Shown: positions 1 to 7,678 of the stretch, one piece after another
How positions within the stretch are numbered: position 1 is the first letter of the stretch
Layout: every line of letters starts with the position of its first letter
Notes under the pieces: generated by a model
What the model was told of the DNA's origin: nothing
Database searches by the model: none
The model's input: only the letters and a program-made list of their open reading frames with translations
Made by a program: the position numbers and the translations under genes
Source: Desulfobacterales bacterium
Lineage (GTDB): Bacteria > Desulfobacterota > Desulfobacteria > Desulfobacterales > JADGBH01
DNA length: 38,344 nucleotides
Direction: 5' to 3'
NCBI GenBank assembly: GCA_015231595.1
Contig: JADGBH010000045.1
Coordinates: forward strand, 1-38,344

Positions 1-133
1 CTATTTCTCTATCGGGAAATAATTGTCCTCTTACTTGTAATCTCACGCGAGATTCGTGAGCGGTAATCGATTGTAGCACTGTTCGACAATCGTTATGGGA
101 TATTTGTCCATATTTTAAGAACGGTATGAACAT
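1..133 (-). CDS. Possible 5' part of an unrecognised ORF, cut by the left edge
   Basis: An open frame of 44 codons begins at an ATG (131-133, read on the minus strand) and runs off the left edge without a stop. It starts MFIPFLKYGQISHND and contains a basic stretch, RVRLQVRGQLFPDRE. An in-frame TGA lies a few codons upstream, so the ATG is the earliest possible start, but there is no convincing Shine-Dalgarno sequence. I do not recognise the family. It may be a real gene continuing to the left or a chance frame. It lies beyond the truncated end of nifV, so a mobile-element relic is also possible. Confidence 0.2.
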   Translation of the reverse strand, partial: MFIPFLKYGQISHNDCRTVLQSITAHESRVRLQVRGQLFPDREI

Positions 134-273
134 AAATAAATCGATTATCCGTCATTCAAAAGTTCAAAACCTCCGGCTTTCAGCTTTTTTTGTTGGAAAT
201 CACCTAAACAGCCCAAAATCAAGTGTATTACCATAAGAAAGATTTTGGATTTAGCAATTTTTTGACATACTAT
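134..273. other. Gap downstream of nifV, no gene seen
   Basis: This AT-rich stretch follows the nifV stop codon. Neither strand shows an ORF worth calling, and there is no strong hairpin followed by a T-run that would serve as a nif operon terminator. The frames that follow the nifV stop do not resemble the missing NifV C-terminus. Confidence 0.4.
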
Positions 274-1269
274 TTAAAATGATAAAAGAAAATTGTTTAT
301 GCGAGTTTTTCCTGAGTGTTTTCCAATAATAAATTGAGTCTTCCGGCCTAGAAATTTAGGGGAAAACGGTTCATAAGTTCTTGGGTCGTTTAACATGCCG
401 TGACAATGAATTCCAGACTCATGTGTAAATACACTTGAACCAGTAATTGGTTTATTAGGAGGAATTGGACGGTTGGATACTTCCGCCACATAATTACATA
501 GCTCTATAAGTTTTTCTGTTTTAACGCTACAGAAATATTTACCGGTAAATTTCAAAGCCATAGCCACTTCTTCTAATGGTGCGTTGCCAGCCCTTTCCCC
601 CAATCCATTTACAGTAACACTCAAGTGTTTAGCACCAGATTCTGCAGCAACAATCGAATTTGAAGTAGCCATGCCCAAATCATTGTGTCCGTGAAATTCT
701 AAAGTCATTTCTTTTTTTGGAGTCAATAATTCCTGAAATAAATTTGCCGTAGAAAAAGGAGTAGCTATTCCTACTGTGTCCGCTATTCTTACACGATGCG
801 CACCATAATGAAAAGCAAAATTTACGAATGTTTTTAAAAATGACAAATCAGCACGGGTAGCATCTTGGGCGCCTATTGATAAATATTGAAAATAGCTTGA
901 AGAAAATTTTAATAATTCCTTAAGCTGCGATAAAACCCATGCTTCATCTTTTCCCATAGCGTTTAAATGAATTTGCGATACTGGAAAGCTTATATGAACG
1001 CTTCCAGTATTGCAAATGATTGCTTTTTTTATGTCATCTAATTTAGCGCGACACCAGCACGTCAACCTACATAAAAGATTGATAGAATTAATAGCGCGGA
1101 TATCTTCTATCTCTGTATCGCCCATAGCAGGAGTTCCGACTTCTAATTCTTCTATTCCAGCATCTATAAGCATTTCTGCGATTTTTAATTTTACGTTGCG
1201 GCTAAAAGCAACTCCAGGTGCTTGTTCCCCATCTCTAAGTGTCGTATCTATTAAATATATTGGTGCCAT
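274..1269 (-). CDS. nifV: Homocitrate synthase NifV, C-terminally short
   Basis: NifV condenses acetyl-CoA with 2-oxoglutarate to homocitrate, the organic ligand of FeMo-cofactor. The N-terminal [12 protein letters not shown] motif (residues about 8-19) is the HMGL/LeuA-family TIM-barrel signature with the metal-binding Asp. The second signature, [13 protein letters not shown] (about 192-204), supplies the HxH metal ligands, and [15 protein letters not shown] follows. After the barrel comes [12 protein letters not shown], then IGKHSGK, where family members normally continue for roughly 50 more residues. Here the frame ends 11 codons later. At 331 aa it is shorter than the usual 370-385. Other frames past the stop show no NifV-like continuation, so it looks truncated rather than simply frameshifted. 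It is the last gene of the nif operon, 3 nt after the GNAT gene. Whether it is active is unknown. Confidence 0.9.
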   Translation of the reverse strand: MAPIYLIDTTLRDGEQAPGVAFSRNVKLKIAEMLIDAGIEELEVGTPAMGDTEIEDIRAINSINLLCRLTCWCRAKLDDIKKAIICNTGSVHISFPVSQIHLNAMGKDEAWVLSQLKELLKFSSSYFQYLSIGAQDATRADLSFLKTFVNFAFHYGAHRVRIADTVGIATPFSTANLFQELLTPKKEMTLEFHGHNDLGMATSNSIVAAESGAKHLSVTVNGLGERAGNAPLEEVAMALKFTGKYFCSVKTEKLIELCNYVAEVSNRPIPPNKPITGSSVFTHESGIHCHGMLNDPRTYEPFSPKFLGRKTQFIIGKHSGKTRINNFLLSF

Positions 1270-1272
1270 TGT

Positions 1273-1734
1273 TCAAAACTCTTTTTTGCGAAGGCAAATC
1301 ATTTGGGTTTTTGACCAATTGAGTTTTTCATAAAACTCGATAGCTGCCAAATTATTTCTATCAGCTAATAATTGCAATCGTTTAAGCTTTTTCTCTCTTG
1401 CCCAGTTTTCTATAGATGCAAGAAGTTTTTTACCGATTTCTTTTCCGCGTAAGTCTTTACGCACGATTACATCTTCTATAAGTCCAACTACACCTCCTTC
1501 GGCTGTTGATAAAATTGTTTGTATCGAACACATTCCGATAACTTGACCGTTTATTTCAGCAACCATAACACATCTATTTTTATTGTCAGAAAGCATTAAT
1601 GTTAGCCCTTGACGTTGTAATTGTTCGTTAAATATAAAATCTTTTTCAATTGAAAATAATGCTTTTAACAAACAAATAAGACTATCCATATCTGAAATCG
1701 TAGCCTGTCTAATATAACATTCTGGAATAGCCAT
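1273..1734 (-). CDS. GNAT-family N-acetyltransferase in nif operon
   Basis: A 153-aa single-domain GNAT acetyltransferase. The N-terminal strand is YIRQATISDMDSLICLL. The acetyl-CoA-binding motif A follows the strand LIEDVIVRKDLRGKEIGKKL (about 85-104), and motif B is NNLAAIEFYEKLNW near the C-terminus. The pyrophosphate loop reads RGKEIG where the family consensus is usually RGxGxG, so one glycine is replaced by Glu. It lies between the ferredoxin gene (27 nt gap) and nifV (3 nt gap), so it is almost certainly co-transcribed with nif. GNAT genes do occur in nif clusters of anaerobes, but the substrate is not known and cannot be read from the sequence. Confidence 0.85.
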   Translation of the reverse strand: MAIPECYIRQATISDMDSLICLLKALFSIEKDFIFNEQLQRQGLTLMLSDNKNRCVMVAEINGQVIGMCSIQTILSTAEGGVVGLIEDVIVRKDLRGKEIGKKLLASIENWAREKKLKRLQLLADRNNLAAIEFYEKLNWSKTQMICLRKKEF

Positions 1735-1761
1735 TTCTAACGACCTTTATCTGACTTATAT

Positions 1762-2070
1762 TTAAGTTAATAGATGTTCTGTTGCGGCTTTACCTTCTTC
1801 GATGGCATCAAGTATTTCGTCAATTACGGCTTCGCTGTCAACATTACCATACCAATAATTCTCAGGATAAATGACCATAACTGGACCAAAGTCGCAAGCT
1901 TTAAAGCAACTGGTACTTGAAAGCACGACATTTGTCATTCCTCTGTCAAGGATTTCGTTTTCAATATATGGTAAAAAATTTACAGATCCTTTTTTGTTAC
2001 AGGTTCCTTTGGGTTCACCCGATGATCTAAAGCTCGCGCAAACCAAGATATGGTGTTTTGGTTTATTCAT
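1762..2070 (-). CDS. Thioredoxin-like [2Fe-2S] ferredoxin
   Basis: A 102-aa protein of the thioredoxin-fold [2Fe-2S] ferredoxin family, typified by the Clostridium pasteurianum 2Fe-2S ferredoxin. It starts MNKPKHHILVCASFR, and the four expected cluster ligands are present: Cys11, Cys24 (KGTCNKKG), Cys55 and Cys59 (TSCFKAC). The following motif GPVMVIYPENYWYGNV is the family hallmark. Proteins of this type are frequently encoded inside nif clusters and are thought to donate electrons or interact with the MoFe protein. Here it follows nifB by 37 nt and precedes the GNAT gene. A strong AGGAGG Shine-Dalgarno sequence precedes the start. Confidence 0.92.
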   Translation of the reverse strand: MNKPKHHILVCASFRSSGEPKGTCNKKGSVNFLPYIENEILDRGMTNVVLSSTSCFKACDFGPVMVIYPENYWYGNVDSEAVIDEILDAIEEGKAATEHLLT

Positions 2071-2107
2071 ATCTTTTTATACCTCCTTTTAATTTTTAGT
2101 AAAAAAC

Positions 2108-3388
2108 TCAATCACAACCCATTCCACCACCGGAACATCCGGTTCCGCAGGGTTTAGTTTGACGTTTCATCATATAATTTATATTTTTACCTTCAAAAAT
2201 TCCTTTTGCCGCTTCTTCTATTATCCCTTCGATTACTAATATATTGACTCCACTATTGCTAATAACATTCTTGGGAGTATGGCCAATGCCACTAACAAGA
2301 AGGGAGTTGCAATCGCTGATGACACTTGAAATTTGCTCCCATCTTTTTAAGCCAGTCCCAGGTTCAGGCATTGGTCTTTTTTCTATCAATACGATATTTT
2401 CATGCTCTTTTTTATATATAAACAACTGGTGCGCTTCGCCAAGATGTAAATTGACCAACGCTCCCTCCATACTGGCAACAGCTATATAAGGACGATTTTT
2501 TTCATTTATTTTCGTGGTTTCATTTTTGTTAATTGTTAATTTCTCACATTCCTGAAGCTTATTCATAATTTTTTTATCAGGCTCTTCTCCTAAAAGTCCC
2601 ACTGCATCTGCTCTGCAACGCGTACAATGGTGCATCTGATGAAGAAATTTTCCAGCTTTACTTCTTACATTTGCAATCATTTCCTTTGAAGGTTCTTCTA
2701 TGTTTTCAAATGAGTCTCCTTTATTGGGATAGTATGGAACGCAATTTAAAATATCTACCTTCAATTCAGCCATTTTTTGAGCGATATCTTGGATATGCTC
2801 ATCATTTATTCCCGGAATAATGATTGTATTTACCTTAACAATAATTCCTATTTTTTTTAGTTCTGTGATGGCTTCTATTTGGTTTTTTAAAAGAATTTTT
2901 ACACCTTCATCTGCTTTTAAAACTTTTTTCCCATAACGAACCCACGAATAAATTTTTGAAGCAATTTTCAGATCAATTGCATTTACGGTGATTGTTACAT
3001 GACTAACCTTAATTTTTGCAAGGTCGTCCAAATATGGAGTTATATTAAGTCCATTTGAAGCAACACATAGCATCATGTCGGCAAAATTATTTCTAACTTC
3101 CATTAGTGTTTCTATAGTTTCATCCGGATTGGCAAAAGGATCGCCAGGGCCTGCTATTCCTACAACAGATATATTTTTTTTTAGCTTAATCATTTCGTCT
3201 AAGTATACCAGTGCCTGATACGGCGAAAGTATAGCGCTTGTAACACCAGGACGGCTTTCATTGATACAATCAAATTTCCGGTTACAAAATTTACACTGGA
3301 TATTGCACCGAGGGGCGACCGGTAAATGAATTCTTCCAAATAAATGCCTTACTTTATCGTTAAAACATGGATGAGCTGAAATGTCCAT
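2108..3388 (-). CDS. nifB: NifB, radical SAM FeMo-co core (NifB-co) synthase with NifX-like tail
   Basis: NifB makes the Fe8S9C core (NifB-co) of the nitrogenase cofactor and inserts the central carbide from SAM. The radical SAM CX3CX2C motif is Cys28-Cys32-Cys35 (RCNIQCKFCNRKF), preceded by the family-typical HPCFN (6-10). The radical SAM domain covers roughly residues 20-260, with GIAGPGDPFANP as the GGE-like region. From about residue 298 a NifX/NifY-type cofactor-binding domain follows (YIAVASMEGALVNLHLGEA), ending in a Cys/Gly-rich tail CGTGCSGGGMGCD. The two-domain layout is common in diazotrophic anaerobes. It lies 19 nt after nifN. No separate nifX gene is seen in the window. Confidence 0.96.
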   Translation of the reverse strand: MDISAHPCFNDKVRHLFGRIHLPVAPRCNIQCKFCNRKFDCINESRPGVTSAILSPYQALVYLDEMIKLKKNISVVGIAGPGDPFANPDETIETLMEVRNNFADMMLCVASNGLNITPYLDDLAKIKVSHVTITVNAIDLKIASKIYSWVRYGKKVLKADEGVKILLKNQIEAITELKKIGIIVKVNTIIIPGINDEHIQDIAQKMAELKVDILNCVPYYPNKGDSFENIEEPSKEMIANVRSKAGKFLHQMHHCTRCRADAVGLLGEEPDKKIMNKLQECEKLTINKNETTKINEKNRPYIAVASMEGALVNLHLGEAHQLFIYKKEHENIVLIEKRPMPEPGTGLKRWEQISSVISDCNSLLVSGIGHTPKNVISNSGVNILVIEGIIEEAAKGIFEGKNINYMMKRQTKPCGTGCSGGGMGCD

Positions 3389-3407
3389 TTTTGTATTCTC
3401 CCTAAAT

Positions 3408-4775
3408 TTACATATAAGAATAACCTACAACTGAAGATTCTTGTCTTTTTTCAAGTAGAGTATTTACAATAGTATCAAATAATTGTTGAGCGCCTCTATA
3501 TCCGATATGAAGAATTCTTGAACCATTGATACGATCATGTATCGGAAATCCAACTCTAATAAGAGGAATTTTAAGGCTGCGGCTAATTGCATATCCCTTG
3601 CTGCTTCCGATAAGAATATCTGGTTTAAGCTGCTTAGCAAATGTTTCAATATGACTAAAATCTGAATCATCAATAACAACTATTCCTTTTTCATCAAAAT
3701 CAGATATCATCTCTCGAATTTTATCTTTAAAATAACCACTTTTTCCGCCAGAAGCGCAAAGAACTGGAATAATGCCTATTTCATTTAAAAATGAGACAAT
3801 CGCTACGACCATGTCTTCTTCTCCGTAAACTGCTGCACGAACGCCCATAACATATTTATGAGAATCTATATATGAATCAATAAGCCGACCTCTTTCTTCT
3901 ATGTATTTTTCTGGAGTCGACTTTCCAGTAATAGTTTCAATTGAATTGAAAAATATGTCAGTTTCATGGATGCCCATAGGTATCCCTATATTGTAGCAAG
4001 GCATATCGTAACGTTTATTTAATAATTTCCCTGCGCTATTCTGTTCCGCTAAAATCTTGCCAAATTCGATGCAAGCCTTTGCAGTTCCCATGTTTATAAT
4101 ATTTTCAACTTTTGTTCCGCCTTTTGGAAATTTTTGATATTCTTTCCATGGGCTTCCGTCTAAAATCTGTGAATAATCAGGGAGCATTACAAAAGGAACA
4201 TCAAAATCATTAAAAATTTCCTTTAAATATCTAAGATCTGCTGGCGACAACATACCTGGAAATATATTGATACTATTTTCTCTCTTACAATACGAATATT
4301 CTGATGTTAGAATATCGACTGTAGCTTTTACTGAATCATGAAATCCATCAATATGTGTTCCTCTGTAACTTGCAGTTGAAACATAAACGAGCTGAGGTAA
4401 TTTATTGTCTCTATTCGCTTCTTTATATTTTCTTATAAACATTGGCACATCATCGCCGATGGTTTCACTTAAGCATGTTGTTGCAACACCAATAAATTCA
4501 GGGTTATACTGGCGTATAATATTATCAAAGGCGACTTTTAAATTGACTTCACCTCCAAATATTGCGGTCTGTTCACCGAAGTTTGAGCAAGCTATATCTA
4601 CGGGTTCTTTAAAATGACTAATTAAATACCGTCGGATATAAGTTGAACATCCCTGTGAACCATGAAGTAGAGGAATTGAGCCGCAAATTCCTTTAAAAAA
4701 TAGGGATGCTCCCAAAGGTGTACAAAGCTTACAGGCATTTTTTGTAACAGTGACGTATTCTTCTGTTGCCATCAT
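3408..4775 (-). CDS. nifN: NifN, FeMo-co scaffold subunit
   Basis: NifN pairs with NifE to form the scaffold on which NifB-co matures to FeMo-co before transfer to NifDK. The 455-aa protein starts with a NifN-type NACKLCTPLGA (Cys15 and Cys18) and keeps HGSQGCSTYIRR and TTCLSETIGDD, as in the NifK/NifN fold, but is distinct from the true NifK upstream. The start is the first of two adjacent ATGs, preceded by AAGGAACC at suitable spacing. The gap from nifE (159 nt) is unusually large for this operon and is filled by a MITE-like repeat that lies entirely upstream of the nifN ribosome binding site. Confidence 0.95.
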   Translation of the reverse strand: MMATEEYVTVTKNACKLCTPLGASLFFKGICGSIPLLHGSQGCSTYIRRYLISHFKEPVDIACSNFGEQTAIFGGEVNLKVAFDNIIRQYNPEFIGVATTCLSETIGDDVPMFIRKYKEANRDNKLPQLVYVSTASYRGTHIDGFHDSVKATVDILTSEYSYCKRENSINIFPGMLSPADLRYLKEIFNDFDVPFVMLPDYSQILDGSPWKEYQKFPKGGTKVENIINMGTAKACIEFGKILAEQNSAGKLLNKRYDMPCYNIGIPMGIHETDIFFNSIETITGKSTPEKYIEERGRLIDSYIDSHKYVMGVRAAVYGEEDMVVAIVSFLNEIGIIPVLCASGGKSGYFKDKIREMISDFDEKGIVVIDDSDFSHIETFAKQLKPDILIGSSKGYAISRSLKIPLIRVGFPIHDRINGSRILHIGYRGAQQLFDTIVNTLLEKRQESSVVGYSYM

Positions 4776-4800
4776 GGTTTTGGTTCCTTATGTTCTACTT

Positions 4801-4928
4801 GGTATCCTTCATTTTTACTTTATACTTTTTAATTCTGGATTCCGGCTTTCGCCGGAAAGACCTGATTGTTGAGTCGTCATTCCGGCGAAAGCCGGAATCC
4901 AGTTTAAATATCGTTTATGAAGGATGCC
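4801..4928. repeat. MITE-like element, copy 1, between nifE and nifN
   Basis: A non-coding 128-bp element bounded by imperfect terminal inverted repeats, GGTATCCTTCAT (4801-4812) and ATGAAGGATGCC (4917-4928). Inside is a long inverted repeat: GGATTCCGGCTTTCGCCGGA near 4837-4856 pairs with TCCGGCGAAAGCCGGAATCC near 4881-4900. Two more copies with the same ends lie at 11221-11338 and 32552-32710. It carries no ORF and sits inside the nif operon. In the nif transcript the inner inverted repeat would fold into a strong hairpin. Confidence 0.8.
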
Positions 4929-4934
4929 TTCTAC

Positions 4935-6290
4935 TTATAAATGTCTCGGTGCAAATTTCCATACCGGGCTCATAACAGTTGCATAAACTTCCTTTGCAAA
5001 GTTGAGCATTCCTATAAAACCAGCTAGAGGGATTTTGCGTTCATGATTATGATCACAAAATCCTATTCCCATTTTATAGGCAATAGGGCGTTCTTTAACG
5101 CCACCTATAACTAGATCTGCCTTTTTCTCAACGATATATTTAGATAGTTCAAGGGGATTTGCATCATCAACAATAACAGTTCCATCATCGCATAATTCTT
5201 TTAACATTTTGTAGTCGTCCTGATCCCCTGTTTGTGAACCTACAAGTACTACATCCATACCAATTAGCCTTAAAGCCTTTATTAAAGAAAACGCTTTAAA
5301 TGCCCCTCCGACATAGATTGCAGCCTTTTTCCCAAAAAGAGCTTTTTTAATTTTTTGTAACTCAGGATAAATATTTTGAATCTCGCTACTGACAAGCTTC
5401 TTTGTATTTTCTAAAATTTGAGGATTATCTTTAAAATGCGCTGATACATCATAAAGCGCCTTAGATACATCCTCTATTCCGAAATAGGAAACACGGATAA
5501 ACGGAATATCGTATTTTTCTTTCATCATTTTAGCGAGAGTTGTCATTGATCCTGAGCATTGAACCACATTTAATGATGCTTCATGAGCTGACTTTATATC
5601 ATCAATACGGCTGTCTCCGGTCATGACGGAAACCACCTGAACACCTATTTTTTCGTAATAGTTTTTAATTATCCAAGCTTCTCCGCCAATATTAAATTCG
5701 CCTAAAATATTAATTCTAAATTTAGATGTTTCGCTGTCATGATTTATTGACCCTTGACCTACAAGCTTAAATAAAGCTTCACAAGCAGCTTTATATCCAT
5801 CCTTCTTTGTTCCTTTAAAACCTTCTGAATGAACTGGAAGAACAGGAATTCCCTTTTCTTTGCTCATTTTTTTACATATTGAATCCACATCATCTCCAAT
5901 GATGCCAACTATACAGGTTGCGTACACAAATGCAGCTTTAGGAGAATATGTGTCAATAAGAGTATTTAAAGCTTGATAAAGCTTTTTTTCTCCGCCAAAT
6001 ATAACATCCTTTTCTTTTAAATCCGTTGAAAAACTAAATCTATGTAATTGAGGACCCGATGATAAAGCGCCTCTAATATCCCAAGTATAAGCAGCGCAAC
6101 CAATAGGCCCATGTACTAAATGCAACGCATCTGCTATCGGATATAAAACTACGCGAGAACCACAGAATACACACGCTCTTTGGCTAATAGAACCTGCAAT
6201 ACTGTGCTTATCACATGTCAGATCAAAAGGCTGAGATCCTTTTTCGTATATTTGTTTTTCTCGTTCTTTTAGTATATGTATGGCTGTCAT
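4935..6290 (-). CDS. nifE: NifE, FeMo-co scaffold subunit
   Basis: NifE is the alpha-like subunit of the NifEN scaffold for FeMo-cofactor assembly. Its Cys ligands match the NifD/NifE pattern: Cys40 (SQRACVFCGSRVVLYP), Cys65 (LVHGPIGCAAYTWDIRG) and Cys126 (YATCIVGIIGDDVD). The segment EGFKGTKKDGYKAACEAL is typical of NifE, where NifD would have EGYKGVSQS and the catalytic His. Length (451 aa) is normal. The ATG overlaps the nifK stop by one base (TAATG), so translation is probably coupled to nifK. Downstream, the operon is interrupted by the repeat at 4801-4928 before nifN. Confidence 0.96.
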   Translation of the reverse strand: MTAIHILKEREKQIYEKGSQPFDLTCDKHSIAGSISQRACVFCGSRVVLYPIADALHLVHGPIGCAAYTWDIRGALSSGPQLHRFSFSTDLKEKDVIFGGEKKLYQALNTLIDTYSPKAAFVYATCIVGIIGDDVDSICKKMSKEKGIPVLPVHSEGFKGTKKDGYKAACEALFKLVGQGSINHDSETSKFRINILGEFNIGGEAWIIKNYYEKIGVQVVSVMTGDSRIDDIKSAHEASLNVVQCSGSMTTLAKMMKEKYDIPFIRVSYFGIEDVSKALYDVSAHFKDNPQILENTKKLVSSEIQNIYPELQKIKKALFGKKAAIYVGGAFKAFSLIKALRLIGMDVVLVGSQTGDQDDYKMLKELCDDGTVIVDDANPLELSKYIVEKKADLVIGGVKERPIAYKMGIGFCDHNHERKIPLAGFIGMLNFAKEVYATVMSPVWKFAPRHL

Positions 6291-7666
6291 TACATCACCA
6301 ATTCAAATTCGGTTTCTGAAGAGTCCCTGTCTTTACGGTCTAATAAGGCGTCAAGGATCTTTTCAAGCAACCGCATTCCACCTCTATAGCCGACAGTCGG
6401 AAAAAAGGAATGCCCAACTCTATCTAAAATTGGAAAACCAAACCGTACAAAAGGAATATCTTCGTCTCTTGCGATATATTTTACATAAGTATTACCGATT
6501 AAAAGATCTACAGGTTCATTTTTAATCCATTGGTGGAATAAAAACATATCGCCGCTTTGTTTTACATTAACTTTGTAAGGTGAATCTTTGGTAATTTCAC
6601 GTATCCGTTTTTCAAACTTCTTACCTGGAGTTCCAGTAACAATATGTACCGGCCACATATCGATTGAAATTAAAAATTTGCTAAGAGATATCAATTGATC
6701 TGGATCTCCAACCAATCCGACTTTTTTACCGTAAAAATACTGATGCATATCGCAAATAATATCTAATAACTGTCCTCTTTCGATATTTATAGAATCAGGT
6801 ACATGAACGCCAGCAACTTGTCTTAATGTATCAATAAACGTGTCTGTTGCTTCAAGTCCTATTGGCAGATCAAGTAATTCGCATGGTACTTTGCATTTTG
6901 TGTCGAGCGCTCGAGCCGCAGCACCTGACGCTAGACGACCTAAAGCTAAAGTTCCAATACTGCATCCAGTTTTTTTTAGATCTTCAACCGTGACTCCACC
7001 TTTTGGAAACATCTTATATTTACCTGTCATAGGGCCATTTAGTACGTTTGAAGTATCAGGAAAAACAATCGATTTAATGCCTAGTTCACTGGTAATTCGT
7101 TTTATTTCTTCCATGTCTGACGGCTCAACAAATCCAGGAATGATATTAATACACTTTTCCTTATGACCATTTCCTTGAGATAGATAATCCACCATTGATT
7201 TGGTCATGTTAGAAAAACCTGTAACATGCGAACCTACATAGCTTGGCGTATTTGTATGAATAATATATTTACCTTTTGGAATTTTACCTTCCGCCTCTGC
7301 CTTTTTTACAATTTGAGGAATATCGTCACCAATAGTTTCTGAAAGACAGGTCGTATGTACTGCGATCACTTCTGGGCTATAAATAGTAAATAGATTATCA
7401 ATAGCTTGAATCAAGTTTGCCTGCCCTCCGAAAACCGATGAGCCTTCCGTAAAAGAACTCGTGGCTGCTATGACGGGCTCTTTGTAATGCCGAGTCAATG
7501 TACTTCTATGATAAGCGTAGCAGCCTTGTGAACCATGACTATGCGGAATACATCCACGAATTCCCAAAGATGCATACATAGCACCGATGGGCTGGCAAGT
7601 TTTCGCCGGATTAACCGTTAAAGCATGGCGTTCAACAATTTTATCTGTCGTATGTCTTAATAGCAT
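6290..7666 (-). CDS. nifK: Nitrogenase MoFe protein beta subunit NifK
   Basis: NifK is the beta chain of the MoFe protein and shares the P-cluster with NifD. All three expected Cys ligands are visible: Cys24 (KTCQPIGA), Cys49 (HGSQGCYAY) and Cys107 (TTCLSETIGDD). Their spacing of 25 and 58 residues equals that in Azotobacter NifK (70, 95, 153). At 458 aa it lacks the roughly 45-residue N-terminal extension of the Azotobacter type, as in clostridial and sulfate-reducer nitrogenases. TPSYVGSHVTGFSNM is a NifK hallmark. It follows nifD by 12 nt with an AGGAGG ribosome binding site, and its stop overlaps the nifE start. Confidence 0.97.
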   Translation of the reverse strand: MLLRHTTDKIVERHALTVNPAKTCQPIGAMYASLGIRGCIPHSHGSQGCYAYHRSTLTRHYKEPVIAATSSFTEGSSVFGGQANLIQAIDNLFTIYSPEVIAVHTTCLSETIGDDIPQIVKKAEAEGKIPKGKYIIHTNTPSYVGSHVTGFSNMTKSMVDYLSQGNGHKEKCINIIPGFVEPSDMEEIKRITSELGIKSIVFPDTSNVLNGPMTGKYKMFPKGGVTVEDLKKTGCSIGTLALGRLASGAAARALDTKCKVPCELLDLPIGLEATDTFIDTLRQVAGVHVPDSINIERGQLLDIICDMHQYFYGKKVGLVGDPDQLISLSKFLISIDMWPVHIVTGTPGKKFEKRIREITKDSPYKVNVKQSGDMFLFHQWIKNEPVDLLIGNTYVKYIARDEDIPFVRFGFPILDRVGHSFFPTVGYRGGMRLLEKILDALLDRKDRDSSETEFELVM

Positions 7667-7678
7667 TTTATCCTCCTA

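Noticed and set aside
1010..1333. 107-codon plus-strand frame inside nifV
   Set aside because: It is antisense to strongly conserved NifV sequence and has no independent support.
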